From the NCBI RefSeq assembly GCF_027596085.1, contig NC_072467.1, positions 3,649,361-3,713,360 of the forward strand: a stretch of 64,000 nucleotides of DNA, read 5' to 3'. This DNA is from Anoplopoma fimbria. Taxonomy: Eukaryota > Chordata > Actinopteri > Perciformes > Anoplopomatidae. Within the stretch, counting starts at the first letter, position 1. Each line of letters begins with the position of its first letter. This document shows, piece by piece, positions 27,280-41,200 of this stretch. The translations under genes and the position numbers were made by a program. The notes below the pieces were generated by a model. It did not search any database. It was given only the letters and a program-made list of their open reading frames with translations, and was not told the origin of the DNA.

Positions 27280-27777
27280 TTCTCCTCCCTGTCCTCTCTC
27301 TGCGTCCCTGTAGCCTCTCCTCCTCCCTCCTCCCTCCTCCCTCCCTCTCTCTCGCGGAATCCTATTGATCCAAACGGGCTAATTAGCGGTGTCTGCGCAA
27401 TTACGCGCATGCGCACCAGGCGTAATCTCAGCCATTTTTTGAAGGAAACTAATTAGCAGGAATAAAGAGCCAAGTGTTTTCCCCCCACAGTGATCAGAAC
27501 TCATTCTACCTCTGGAGCTCGCACAAACCCCTCCGTCCCCCCATCTCCCGTCTCCTCCAGCCTATATGTAGCTTTAATTACACTGTTGTTTGGGAACAAC
27601 TTGGACCCCGCTGCTCTCTCTCCCTCTCCCCTTTTTTTTTTCTCCTCCTGGCTCCGTAAAAACGCAGAGGATCATTCATAAGGAATGAGTGGTCTCTCTA
27701 TACGATTGTTTTCTGGACTACTACACATTCAGCGTACGGAGCTTTGTACCAGAGCCGCTGCAGAAATGTAAGTCTGC
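27280..27777 (+). promoter_or_regulatory. zfhx2: zfhx2 promoter and non-coding first exon
   Basis: A C/T-rich tract (27282-27355) precedes a block with the perfect palindrome GCTAATTAGC (27378-27387), the NRF1-type palindrome GCGCATGCGC (27405-27414), a GCCATTTT (YY1-like) site and a second CTAATTAG (27449-27456). A T-rich, TATA-less 5'UTR-like stretch follows. It ends in CAGAAAT, then GTAAGT (donor at 27778), the probable end of non-coding exon 1. The next acceptor (CACAG at 30329) begins the first coding exon. Paired homeodomain sites suggest regulation by homeobox proteins, possibly self-regulation. The transcription start cannot be fixed from sequence. Confidence 0.6.
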
Positions 27778-28315
27778 CATTTGTTTACGCTGTTAAAAGG
27801 GACGGGAGGAGAAGCTCAACCCCGGCGCTGGGGAGGAACGGGGGTTTTGTTTAGTGCAGCCTGTAAATCGCACAAATCAAGGTTTTTTTGGGGTTTGATC
27901 TGCTTGTGCATGCATTGGGTCACCTGTTACTGGACAGTGAAGGCGATCACTCTTGCTTTAGCTGGACCGGAGCGGTCCACTGTAAACAAAGGCTGAAGTA
28001 GTCTGGAGGCTGAGAGCTGCTCAGTGGCTTGACAACACAGACAGACCCGGGGAGTGAACTTCAACCCGTCCGATATTCTCCCAACAGTTCCCAGAATAAT
28101 GCAAAAAAAAAAAAAAAAATACACCTTAGTGCTATTACCTTAATTGTGGTGTAGTCTGTATGCAGGGTCCTCAGGTGCGTTTAAAGCAGTGTTTGTGTTT
28201 GTCCAGGTCCTGTAAAGACAAACAAAATGCATTTTCTTAAAGTATAGCCACACAACTCTCCTCTCTGTCTTTCTCTCACCCCTTCACACCCATCTCTGTC
28301 CTTTCTCTCTATTCT

Positions 28316-28319
<4 letters not shown>

Positions 28320-28370
<51 letters not shown>

Positions 28371-28380
28371 CACACACACA

Positions 28381-28447
<67 letters not shown>
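28320..28447. repeat. (CA)n microsatellite
   Basis: About 60 CA units with two or three single interruptions (CATG, CATA, CACG). Confidence 0.95.
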
Positions 28448-28455
<8 letters not shown>

Positions 28456-28690
28456 CCTAAGACAGAGATTCGGGGGACACATTTTTCTGTTAGATATTTG
28501 AGCATCATTTTTTGTTGCACATTCCGTTGTATTGACACCTAATAACAAACATGTATTGTGCATTAAAACAAATTCTGTAATTCAATGTCAAATTTCTGAT
28601 GTTTTGTCTCCTGTGCTTAACTGACATTATCCGAATCAGTTTGCAGCTGACAACAGGATTTACTCACATTAACACACACACAGATGCAGC

Positions 28691-28692
<2 letters not shown>

Positions 28693-28738
<46 letters not shown>
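28693..28738. repeat. (AC)n microsatellite
   Basis: About 23 uninterrupted AC units. Confidence 0.95.
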
Positions 28739-28741
<3 letters not shown>

Positions 28742-30364
28742 GTTAAATGATGGTTTCCCGCACTTGTGATCGATAGAGAGCCAGGAATGTTTGTATAAAT
28801 AGTTACATTGCCGATAGACCCAGGTTATTGATTGCAGTGTAAATGAAAATCTTTATCAGATTAGAGACTCTTCTCAGCTGCTGGCAGTCAGGCTCAGCCC
28901 CTCAGCACTATCCGGCGGGACAGTGGACAGCTGCAGTGGGCAAGGGTCTGTGGCCTGTGACATAAACACAGTACATTAAAGCACTATCAGAGTGCCGATA
29001 TGAGCCATATATCTTTAAGGTGCAGAGAGGGGAGAGGGGGTGGTTACAGGAAAGAGAGAGGGTATTTAAGCAGCAGCAGCAGAAGGAGGAGGAGGGGGGT
29101 TGGTTGGTTGGTTGAAGGAGAAGGTGAAAGGGTACATTAAGGTCTCTCCTTGATTAAAAAAAGGTCAGTAATGAGATTGCGGGACACACACAGAGTAAGA
29201 GAGATGTAACTGTCTCATCTGGCATCCATCTGTCAGTTAGAAACAGAAGAGGAGGAGAGGCTCGATTTATATTTTTAGGAGGACACTGTCTTGATGCATG
29301 ATTGTGCCGGTGATGAAGATTATTTGTGAAGCCTCATTGATACAAAATTTTAATCATTGGCTTGAATGTTTATGGTAATTCTTGTATGATAAAATGTCAC
29401 AGCACTTTGCTAGTGTCATTAAAACCAGATTATTTCAAAAGCCAAGGAAATACTGTCTTTAATAATTATTTTAAACATTGCTTTAAATTATTTGTCTTTT
29501 AAACACACCATTATTGAAAATACATTAATAATACATAAAGTTTCAGTTTATAAAAAAAGGAATTCAATTTAATGTGCATCACTGCTTCATTGTTCATGTA
29601 TACCGGTTTGTTTGTAGTGTGGAATCAATGAGATTTACAATAAGAGTATACAAATTTTAGCAGATTAATAATACATTGCACTGTAACACCACTAACTATT
29701 GCTTAAGAAATAACCACCAATTTTAATCAAAACCTGTCTGTAATAAAAAAAAAAAAATTGTATAAGCCTCATACAAGTATTTGTTGCATTTGGACTAAAT
29801 ACAATTACACAGGTGTTTATTGTATTGTGACCACCCCGTGTTTGCACTGCGTGTTATAAAATGGCTCGTGCTAAACAGAGCTCCAGTTTCCTCCCCTAAT
29901 ATCTCTGTATCAACGCACAGCGAAAGACAGATAAAAGCAGATAAAAGAACAGTTTTTTAACCCAGTGTATCAAAGTGTGGCAGTTTAGTGGAAGCCCTTC
30001 AGCTCAGAAGCATTCAGTTCTTTATTTAATCCTATCCCCTGAGAAATATTATGGACCTCCTACGTAGCCTTTACCCGCATTCCTCTACCTAGTTTAGCGC
30101 TTTTGCTATTGATTTTCCCATTAAGGGCTAACGCTAACCCCTGAGTAACCAGCCTCTGTATTGTGCACTGTGAAAGCAGTATTGAACAGATGCTATCCAG
30201 GGACTGTAATCAATGTCCTTCACTGTTATGCAATATTATTTACATGACTCATGTATTTAATTTTCTCCTTCACTTTTCTTCTGTCTCTGTCTGTCACCCT
30301 CTCCTCTTTCTCTCTATCTAAAACACAGGTGGGGTAACAATGCGTGGCAGCTGTAGCCTCTGGT

Positions 30365-33300
30365 ATGGACAGCGGTGAGGGAGGCGGAGGGGATGGAGGG
30401 GGAGGAGAGGAGAGAGATGCTGACCTCAGTCCCCAGGCTTTATCTCTTCCTCTCCTGACCCTAGCGGTCGTTCCGGAGCAAGGGTCATCTTCTCATACCT
30501 CAGCCATGGCCCCTGCCAAAGAGCCCCTGACCCTGCCTCAGCAGGAGGAGGAGGGCGTAGAGGGGTCCCAGGCTAGAGAAGAGACCCAGGGAGGTGAGCA
30601 GAAAGAAGGAATCCGACATTCACAGGAGAATGGAGCGTGTCAAAAGCAGGGGATGAAGGAAGACTTCGGGGAGGGATATTTGTCAGGGCAAAGGAAGGAA
30701 GAAGGGGAGGTGCATGTAGGTGTAGGAGAGGCGTCAGTTACAGGGGGCCTCCCAGCAGCCCTTAGCAGCAGAGGGGGAGAGGAGGAGGAGGAGAAGGAAG
30801 AGGAGGAGGCCATCTCAAACCAAAGCCAAACCAAATCCAAATGTTCTTTATTACCTCAACAGAGCCAGCACAGCTCTTCTTCCAGCACTGCAAAGGCCAG
30901 TGGCACACTCGACAGCAAAACAGCCGCCTCTCCAAAGCCCTCCCCCACTCCTTCCACTTCTCCAAAGCCCTCCCCTTTTCTTTCCGCCCCTCCAAAGCAC
31001 TTCACTTGTCCGTCCTCATCTTCTGCCCTGCTGAGCGAGACAGAGGTAAACGACATTAAGGGAGATCAGGGCTGGATTTCTGAGTTTCCTCAGAGCTTTA
31101 AATCCCAGCAGTCTACTCTTGCTTTTACACTGGCAGGCACGGATCCTGCCAGTACACCTGCTGAGGATGATGGGCCGGCAGGGGCCCCTCACTCTTCCAT
31201 TTCCGACGGAGATGGTGCCAAAGCTCCAGAACCAAATGACAGCCAGCTAGACACAGAGGTGGATGACGAGAGAGACAAAGAAGAAGAACAGAAAGAAGCT
31301 GTCCTTAAAAACCTTAACCAAGACCTCTCTCCTAATTCACTGACCAGTCACATGACCATAATGCACTCACGCAACTCCTGCAAAACGCTGAAATGCCCCA
31401 AGTGTAACTGGCACTATAAGTCTCAGCATACACTGCAAGTCCACATGAAAGAGAAACATCCGGAGACGGGAGGCCAATGTGTGTGTGGTGCCACCGGGGG
31501 AAAGTGTGTGTGTGGCGGTGCAACACGAGGTGTGTGTTCCTATTGCAGCTCGGGGAAACCCCATCCGCGCTTGGCCCGTGGCGAAACCTACGCCTGTGGC
31601 TACAAGCCCTACCGCTGTGAGGTGTGTGACTATGCTACCTCATCGAAAGGCAACCTCAGCATACACATGCAGTCGGATAAACACCTTAACAACGTTCAAA
31701 GTGGGGGACACTCGAATGGTATCATTCACACTTCCCACATTACCACAAACAACAGCAGCTCCTCCGAGGTTAACGCCGTGGATGAGCCCACATACATGCC
31801 CCCACTTCCTACTCCCACGCCTGCTATCCAGCCCACCAAGCTCACACCACCCACACACACTCACTCTCATGGTAAACGTTGGCGGTGTGATGTGTGCGAC
31901 TATGAGACCAGCATTGCCCGCAACCTGCGCATACACACCACCAGCGAGAAACACACACATAACATGCTACGGCTCCAGAGAGGATACTACCTGTCTCACT
32001 GTAGGAGTCTTGCCCCGCAGCTGAAACACTTACAAAACGCAGGTGAGTAATGCATCACTCGCTGTAATCTAAGCACAAAATGTATAAATAATAAATGTGC
32101 ATATTCTCACAGTGGATCTCTCTATTTTATAGGTGCGGAGCTCTCCTTGAACATGCGACTGACCAGTCAACAAGTCGCAGATCAGCCAGTCACCCTTGGG
32201 TCTACACTGACTCCTTCTCCCTCCCCCTCCCCCTCCCCCCTCCAGCCCCGTCTCTGTCCCCCACTGAACCCCTCTCCCAGGGCGTGTTTCAATGCCTTGT
32301 CTGCTCCTGCTTTTCGTCCGACAGCTTAGAGTCTGTGGAGCAGCACCTGAACGCCCCTCGCTCTCTGCCCCAGTCTGAGTGGTGCTCCCTGGTCGCTGGT
32401 GGCTGTCACTGCCGGCTGTGCGGCTACACCACCGCGCTGAGGGCAAACTTCTCCTTGCACTGCCAGACTGACAGACACCGCACCCGGTACCAGCTTGCCG
32501 CTCACCTCCAGGAGGGTGGGGACAGGGGTCAGGAAGGGGCTGCCATTATTGCTAAGGGCAACCCCATCCAGCTGAGGTGCAACCTGTGTGACTACGTGAC
32601 CAGCAGTTTGGACAAGCTGCGAGGACATTCCCTCAGCTCACACCACGAGGCCAGCGTCCGGGTTTACCGAGTCAGTACCCTCTCATTAATAACAACTTTA
32701 GCTTAGGGCATGCAAGCAGCATTTCCAACATAAATGTATTCATGATGATCCGACTAGATTTATAAACTGTTGTAACTCATAATAATTTTCATTCTCCCCT
32801 TTCTGCCTCATTATGTTTAGTTCCTGCAGCAGTATGATGGTGAGGTTGATGGGGGATCTTGGCTGTTCCATTGTCTCTTATGCAACCACTCCTCCTCTTC
32901 TAAACTACAAGTACTGAAACACAGTCAAACCCCAACCCATCAGCAGAGGGAAGGGCTACTACAGCTGCAGCCGATGGGCGGAGAGGAGCTGGCAGCCATT
33001 TTTACCATCAGGAAAAGCCCTGATGGTGTCACAGGTGAGAATATGAATCATGTGGCCGTATTTGATTTCATGTTGCGTGTGCTAGCTGACGTCATCGAGC
33101 AGATGGGGGGATTAAGATGGAAAGAGTGAGAAAATGAGTAATGGCTGTTGTTGAGATATTGATCAGGTAAATTGATTTGTCGATACACATCCTTGTTATA
33201 CCCCCAATAACCCCTGTCAACAGCTAACTAGCACCTGCTAATCAATGAACCAATCCAAATCCCCTGAATAAGGATGGGGAAGTAGAGGCTAGTCACCCCG

Positions 33301-35222
33301 TCTGTTCAGGATACAACACTGAATTTACATTGTCTGGAGTCTGCACTGCTACATCTAAAATTAGTTTAACACTTCAGTTGTAAATTAAGTGCATCCTGTG
33401 ATTTGTTTACGTGCAGATTAAGACTTATCGAGGTGAACTGATGTGTTGTAAGTCCATATTACCTCTACTCCACCTCTGAGGAGAATCTAATGGAGAATCA
33501 ATACTTGATCAATAGTGTTTGGAGGCAAGCAAGACGAATAGAGCGGGGACTAAAGACATTGGTCTTTTTGAAGGATGCCATCTAGAGGATATTATAAACT
33601 ACAATCAGCCCGATCATTTGTGAGAACATATTGTATGGAGCACAATGTTTGTGTAACATAATTATTGTTCATGTCCCCTCCCAGAAGAGCTCAGTGAGGA
33701 TATGGAAACTTCCAGTGAGACCACCACTGGTCCTTTGGACACAACCAAAGACACTTATAACTTGGGGGCGAAGCAGATTGCTGAGGAGACAGGTATGTTA
33801 ATTCAAATGATAGCATGATAACATACTACATACATAGTAAATATCAATCCATTTACATGTTCATTTGATTTTTTTTACTTGAAGAAGAAACTATGGAGGA
33901 GGAAAGAGAAAAGAGGGAGTCATTTCCATCAGTCAAGCGTCCATCCTCTCAATGCGAGGAAATGGAAAACTCTATTTCAACCAAACGCCCCAGAATACAC
34001 CAGCAAAATCCGAACCAGCAGGTGAGCAGTTGAACACATTTTAATAATTTAAGTATGTCCTTGTTAATATGAAATTTAACAACTGACACAAAGAATGCAG
34101 TTCTACTGTAATCCCCCAAACTCATGCACACCTGTGCACTCTTTCAGCCTTCTAGTTCAACACTTTTTAACCATTTTTCTCACTTCTCTCCTTTCTCGAC
34201 TCTTCCAGACTGTCCAGTGCCCTTTGTGCCAGGTTAAACTCCAACTCACAAACCTTCGACAGCATCTCACGCAAGTGCACAGTGTTGCACAGGACTGTGT
34301 GGACAAGCTCATCAGCACAGTAAGTGTATGCAAGTCTGTATTCGTTGTATTTGTGTTTGTCAGGAAGCAAAAGAAAACGAAAGAAGCAAAGCGATGGGGG
34401 GATGGGGGAGAGTGAAATGTAGGGAGACAATTCCATTAAGAAGGCACCAGAGAGAAAGGCACCGCTTTTTTAATGCATGTTTAAGTAGCTCCCCGCTATC
34501 ATCTTTGATGCAGCCGTGCATTCTGTGTGTATGTGTATGCGCGTGTTTTAGAGTGGAAGAGAGAGGGGTTCGACTGAGTGAGTGAGGGAAAAGCCAGTCT
34601 TTCTATAATGCATGTTTAAGTAGCCCTCTATTACCAGAAGTGCAGTCAAGCTAAAAAGGGGCCCCCATGCTTTTTACTGTGTCTCTCCAACTAACAAAGA
34701 CTGGTCATCTATCCACATCACCATCCTCCATCTCCCTGGCCCGTATGCTAAGTGGCCTTTGTCTCTTGCGCTCTTCGCCTCCACTTGACTGACTGCTTTT
34801 CACCCTTTCTCCCCTCTGCTGTCCCTCCTTCCCCCCTCTAGCTACTCCTATCATTCCTATTCAGCAATCTCTTTCCCTGCCCCTCCCTTTCTGTCTCTCC
34901 CAAGCTCTCCCTCAATTTCTTATGCGTTACCCCTCCCTTACTCACTCTCTCTCTTCGAAGCAGTTTTTTTTTGTTCATTGCCCCATACCTTCTCCCTCTC
35001 TCTCTCTCTCTTTCTCATATTCTATACCCCTTACCCCCTGCCACCCCCCACCATCGTCCTCCCTCCCTCGCTCCCTCCCCTTCGACCCCTCCCTCACTCT
35101 CTCTGATAGTAATTGAGGTTCATTAATTCAGACTGAGGTGATGATGGCCATTATGTACCTTGCTTTCCAATTACGCTCTCTAGATTAAGCCTGACCTTCA
35201 GTTTTCTCTGCAGTGTGTGTGC

Positions 35223-35263
<41 letters not shown>

Positions 35264-38200
35264 CGGTTGTTCTTCTCTTTCTGTCTTATGAAGCTGTTAC
35301 ACAGAGAAAACTCTTGTCATGTAAATCTCATCTTTAGCTGTCTGTCCTTTCCTTAGGGTAGCTAGCTGTTCGCGTAGATATGGTATTTGCTCTCAGCGCT
35401 CGAAGCTGTGGAGATGGAGGTTTTCTGTATGAAGAATGATTTTAAATAAATTCATTATTCAGCTCAGTAAAGTTTTATTAAACCCTTGGGGCATGTTGGA
35501 TGGAGCTGAAGGGCAGACCCACATATCTCACAATATACACTTATTACCAAATTGATGTGCCTTGCTGTCTATACTGCTGTGCAGCAGGCAGGTGCAAGAT
35601 GTAACGATACACTCACAGATTCACACTTTAATGTTTAATGATATTAGGACAGGGTGTGCATGCACTCATGTTTATACGTCTGGATATTTGCTTGCCGTTA
35701 TTCTGTACAATTAAATGTTTTATTCATAATATAGGATGGAGAAAATATGGTAATATCCCAGATTTCTCTCAGTCTGGATTGGTAAAACAGCCCTGATTAT
35801 AAATGGCAATAAACCCCCTCCCAAAAAAAACATAACAAAATTGACACAGCTTCATTTTTTTTTTTCCTTCAGGTCACACTATCCATGGAACAACCCCAGC
35901 CTCAGCTGCAGACAGAACCACAGACGGATGATACTCAGAAAAATAAAAACACCAAGAATACCAATGCAAATTGTTCCAATACTGCTGATTCCAGTGCCTC
36001 AGTTGATTCACAGAAAAACCAAGGTTGGTTTAAAATGCATTGTAAAAAAGAGCATATTTTAGAGATTATTAAATAATCATAAATTCCAAACCATTTCACT
36101 GTAATTAGTTTAAAACACACGTCTTCTTGAACTAATGTTATGTAAAATGTATTATCACTATCTACTTTTTTATTTTGCAGGCATTTCAGTAGAGACCACT
36201 GAGGGAGATGTAGCCGCACCCAAAGATGTCACAGCTCTACTCACCCCACCCCTAGAAGACAACACCACCCACCCTTCCAATGTCAGACTGGCTCCTCAGT
36301 CCCCAACTCAGACCCCCCTCCTCCCCGACCGGCGACCCCCTCCTCTTTCTGATCGCCATGGTTACCGGTTCCGTTGTAGCAGGTGCAGCTTGGCGTTCCC
36401 CACTCAAGAGAAGCTCGAGCTGCACTGGCAGTACCATGCCATGAGGGCGGCGACAGAGTGCCCCCTCTGCTCTAGACAATGCCGCAGTCAAGAGGCCTTG
36501 CAGAGACACATGCAGAACACACACTCACAGCTGGACAACACACAGGGAGATAATACAGTCTTACCACCTCACACTGCACAAAACATGGAGCTAAATAAGA
36601 GTTCAGTTCAACAAGATTTTAGTTTATCACCTCAAGTTGGTCAAGAAGCAGGAGAGGGTGAGGATGAAGAGACAGAGGAAGAAGCACTAGGCATGGAGGG
36701 AAAGGAGCAACAAAAAGAAGAATTTAAAGAGAAGGACGTGATGGGTGAAGTTGATGGAGATGAGGACAGTATAACTGAGCCAGAGAAAGGGCCACATGAT
36801 GAGATCATATCAGAACCTACTTCCAGCTTGTTTGTCAAGAAGAGCTCTAACCCCACAATGGACCGCTATCTGGATCCAACCAGGCCCTATAAATGCACAA
36901 TATGCTCAGAATCTTTTACCCAGAAAACCATTCTTCTGGTCCACTATAACTCCGTGTCCCATCTCCACCGGGCCAGACGAGCCCTACAGGATTCTGGCAC
37001 AGGTGTTGCTGTCCCTGAGGCTCCCCGTGGCCCAGATCCTAGGCCCTACCGCTGCCGATTGTGTGGAGTGGGCTATAGCCAGAGCTCCACACTGGACATA
37101 CATCTCCGCTCTGTTCTTCACCAGACTCGAGCTCGTGCTGCCCAGAACTCAGCTCAACAGACCCCCACATCTAGTGTAGTTGCTCCAGTGTCAGTCCCCA
37201 CTACTGCCACTCAGGCATCCACCAACAGAGAAGAAACATCAAAGGGTTTGCCATTCACCAAGAGGCCAGATGTAGTAAGCTCTTCAACCTCTTTACTATT
37301 AGGCTCTGGCTTAGCAGCTGAGGCGCAGCCAACCCTTCCTATCCCAACTAACAGCCAGCAGGCTAAAAGTAGAGTTGCAGAACTTATAGCATCAAGAAAC
37401 CAGCTAATGCTAATACAACAGCAGCAGTTAGCCCAGGCTCAGGCACAGGCCCAAGCTCAGTTACAACAACACACGGCTCTGCTCCAGTCCCAATTGATGC
37501 AGCACCTTCCCTTAGGGACAGAGAATCTCCTCAAACAACACTTCTCCCTGGCACCAGACAACTTGCTCTCTCTCCAGCAGCAACTTCTTCTGCCCTTTTA
37601 TTTGTCAGGAGACCTGAATATTAACCCAGAGTTAACGGTTAAGAGCCTCGATCTTAGTCAGTTCATATATGCCAACTCCATCCCCAAAGAACAGGTTAAG
37701 GTGGAAGTTAAAAGGGAGTCCCAACCTCAAATGGATGAGAAACAAACCCAGAGACAACGTTCAAACTCAGCTGTTAGCCAACCAAAGGATCGTGTGCAGT
37801 GTGAAGCCAAGGTTGAAGCTGGCTGCAGTGGAACTGCCAATAACCAGTCAGAAGAAGGACATAGCTATTCTTATCTAGAGAAAGAAAAAGAAGAACTGTC
37901 TGTTCCTACTGTTGGATTGCAGTGTCCTCCTCCCAGAGTGCCCTATACAGCTGTGAATGGCGAGCCTGTTCGAGCCCTGCTGCAGAGTTATGGCTATGAG
38001 TTGGCATTGCAATACATCCAAAGTAGACATAGACACCAGCAGCAAATACCAACCCATATGATACCAGATAAACTGGAGTGTTCTTATATCAACAAGATGG
38101 AGGTATGCTCAGAAGAAGAAAGACTTGAGCTAAGTGGACTACAGGATGGAAAGCTGGAAGGCTGTAACAAGGATCAGAATGGAGTAGAGGGCAATGGAGA

Positions 38201-41200
38201 GATAGAAAGTGACAAAAAAAAGAAAGATGAGGAATCAGTAAACAAAGTGAAAGGTTGTTGTGGAAGAGGAGAAAAGTGTAGAGACTGTGGCAAGTTTTTT
38301 TCAGATGCCTTGATTTTAAAAAGTCACCGGGAGTACATTCATAGGAAACTGTTTCCTACTCCTGCGCTGGAGAGGTTTTCCAGAGAATACAGGCTGCAGT
38401 ATGACCAGATGTACCCGCTCACACAGCCTAAATCTGGGGAGAATTCAACTGCTTCAGCTGCTGCCCCAGTCCCGTCCTCAGAATCAGAAACAGCACCGGA
38501 ACCAGTTATGCCTCAAGTTAAAAGCCTCACACCCTCACCTGAACCGTCATTTTCAGATCCCATAACCAAAACATTTGCTCTTGCCACAGACCTAACAACA
38601 ACTGCCCCCAAACCTTCTTCTTCTCCATTTCTTTCTCAATCTCAAGAATTTCCACAACAAGATGCACCCATCCCAAGCACATCTGCTACAACTATTTCTC
38701 AAACCACATCCCCAGCTAACGCCATACCTCTTACTTTACCGAAAATACCAATGCCTCCTTTAGCCTTGCCCCAGCTTCCTGTAGCCCAACTGCCTTTACC
38801 TAAGCTTTCCCTACCCAACATTCCTTTTTCCATGGACCTTCCTCTCCTCTCTCCGGTTATGATGCAGTCTATGGGTCTCCAGCCCCAAACTTGGTTTGAC
38901 TCAAGTGTGAACCCTGAGTTGGCAAAACTCTACCAATCTCAACTCAACCAAGCACTGCTCGGGCAACAGCCACAGCTCAGCCCTTCTTTGCTTGTCCAGC
39001 AACCCCAGCTCAGCCCAGCTTTGCAAGGTCAGCCTTCACAGATAAATTCTGCACTGTTGAGTCAACACTCCCAGCCAAGTCCCATCCAAACAGGACAGCA
39101 ACCCCAAGTCAGCCCAACCATACTTGAACAGGGTAAGAGAACTCGAACCCGAATCTCTGAGGAGCAACTGACTGTCCTGAGGAAACACTTTGATATTAAC
39201 AGCCTCCCCAGCGAGGAAGAGATGAACAAGATGTCTGCTCTGTCTGGGTTGCCTCATAAAGTTATCAAACACTGGTTTCGCAACACCCTATTTAAAGAGC
39301 GTCAGCGAGACAAGGATTCCCCTTACAATTTTAATAACCCCCCAACCATAGCCCTAGAGGAGACCAGAGTAGAAGCACAAAACCAGCCTCTTACACTTTC
39401 CCCATGTCCACTGTCCCCAGGCCTTCCAGACCATACCTCACCACAGCCCCAGACAACAGACCTCCTTAGAGGAGAGCCCCATAGAGGCCGACGCTCTTCC
39501 CGAACCCGCTTCACGGAACAACAGCTGGAGACCCTGCAGGGGGTGTTTGAGGTGACTCCCTATCCCAGAGAGGAAGAATATGACAGCTTGTCTGCTCTGT
39601 TGTCTCTCCCTAACAGAATCATTGTTGTGTGGTTCCAAAATGCAAGGCAGAGAGCCCGTAAAAATCAAGACCAGGGGACAGACGATGGATTAGAGGGGAA
39701 GAACCAACTTGACAACATTCATAGACAGAGAAATGGCTGCTACAAGAATGATGATGACAATAACAGCGGTGGGGATGATGCACACGATGAATCTCAGAAT
39801 GAAAACTCCATGGATCTGACTTATGAGTATTACACCAACCCTGACTCACCTGTCCTTGATTCTTCCTCTCACTGCATAGAAAGTGAGCATCCAACAGCCA
39901 GTGGTGAACCAACACCTGTTACTAGGAAACAAGAAGACAAAACAATATCTTCTCAGGCTAACCTAGATCTTGTTCAAACTCAAAATGGAATTTCAGATGC
40001 AGACATCCAGCTTAAGGACATTGTTCCGGCCATGAAAATTAGGTCCTCGCCACAACCTGAGCCCAATCTGCAGCCAGAAAGTACTCCAGAAAGACCCCAG
40101 CATTGCTCCTCCTCCTCTTCACAAAAAACAGTACACACCATCACGTCCACAGCTCATTCCAGCCAGGGGCATACATGCAGCCCTCCTTCTGATCCCACTG
40201 TTGAAAAGCCTGTCGAAACATCACCCAGCCTCCCTGCTGCTTCAGAGTCTGACACAAGCTACATTCGGCTACCTGATGCCACCTCTGGCCTATCCACTGA
40301 AAACCAGCAAAAAAAACCGCTCAAACCCCAAACGCAGGCTCAGTTCCAGTGCAGTCTCTGCCCAGTGTCCTTGCCCTCATTCCAGCTGTGGCAGGAGCAT
40401 CAGACCAGGCACCTCCTGGCAGCTCAGTCCCAGGTCCAATTTCTCCATTCTGGCTTCACAGACCGAACCATGCCTTACATGATGCTACACCCCAACCACA
40501 CCCTGATGGCCAGCCAAATGCTTTCAGGGGCTATGTCCCAGATGCACCCTAATCCCACACATTCCATGATTTCACACTTAAACAGCATACAAATTAAGAA
40601 CACGCTCCCTGATCACTCCAGTAACAACCTCACCAGCCTCTCTCAAAGTTCCCTGACACCCATGAAGCAGAATTCAAAGCTTATGTCAGAGATCAGTTAT
40701 GAAAGCCAAAGGGGGAGTAGAGAGATTGAGGAAGATCACCGAAGGGATAAGCGTCAGAGAACCACCATCACCCCAGAACAGCTTGAAGTGTTGTATCAGC
40801 GCTACAGTATGGACTCAAACCCCACCAGAGGAGTCCTGGAAGGCATTGCACGCGATGTAGGCCTAACAAGACGTGTGGTTCAGGTATTCTATATATGTTT
40901 GTTGTGTTTGATTATGTGTGAATGCTTTTTGGAGGGAGGGACTGAAAGCAAGGCACAGAAAATGACTGAATGATTTTGTGTAACTCGAATTTTAAAATCA
41001 TGCTGGTCCTTCCTTCACAGGTCTGGTTTCAGAATACACGGGCCCGTGAGAGAAAAGGACAGTTCCGGTCAATGGGACCAGGATCCAGTTTCACCTTGGG
41101 TTTGAACCACTTGCGCTGCCCATTCTGCAGGGCTCTCTTCAAGGTAAAGAGTGCCCTTGATGCCCATATGAGGTCACGCCACTGGGCCGAAGCTGAAAGA

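Larger units (their letters stand above)
22130..27280. other. Gene-poor region upstream of zfhx2
   Basis: No supported exon in about 5 kb. It holds simple repeats, a retroelement-like tail (22369-22470) and AT-rich DNA. A 198-codon plus-strand frame at 24074-24670 has mixed composition, no domain and no splice context, so I do not call it a gene. An imperfect palindrome, GTTACTATGACAAC (about 24222-24235), resembles an RFX X-box. Distal regulatory elements of zfhx2 are plausible here. Confidence 0.45.
27778..30328 (+). other. zfhx2 intron 1
   Basis: Non-coding. It contains two long (CA)n runs, an A-run at about 28104-28120, and a block at about 28760-29010 of balanced composition with GATAA/TTATC and AGCTGCTGGC-type sites that looks less neutral than its AT-rich surroundings and may be an intronic enhancer. 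Confidence 0.5.

Noticed and set aside
31479..32024. 181-codon alternative frame inside zfhx2 exon 2
   Set aside because: Overlaps the zinc-finger frame and lacks Cys-X2-Cys...His-X3-His structure. It is a shadow.
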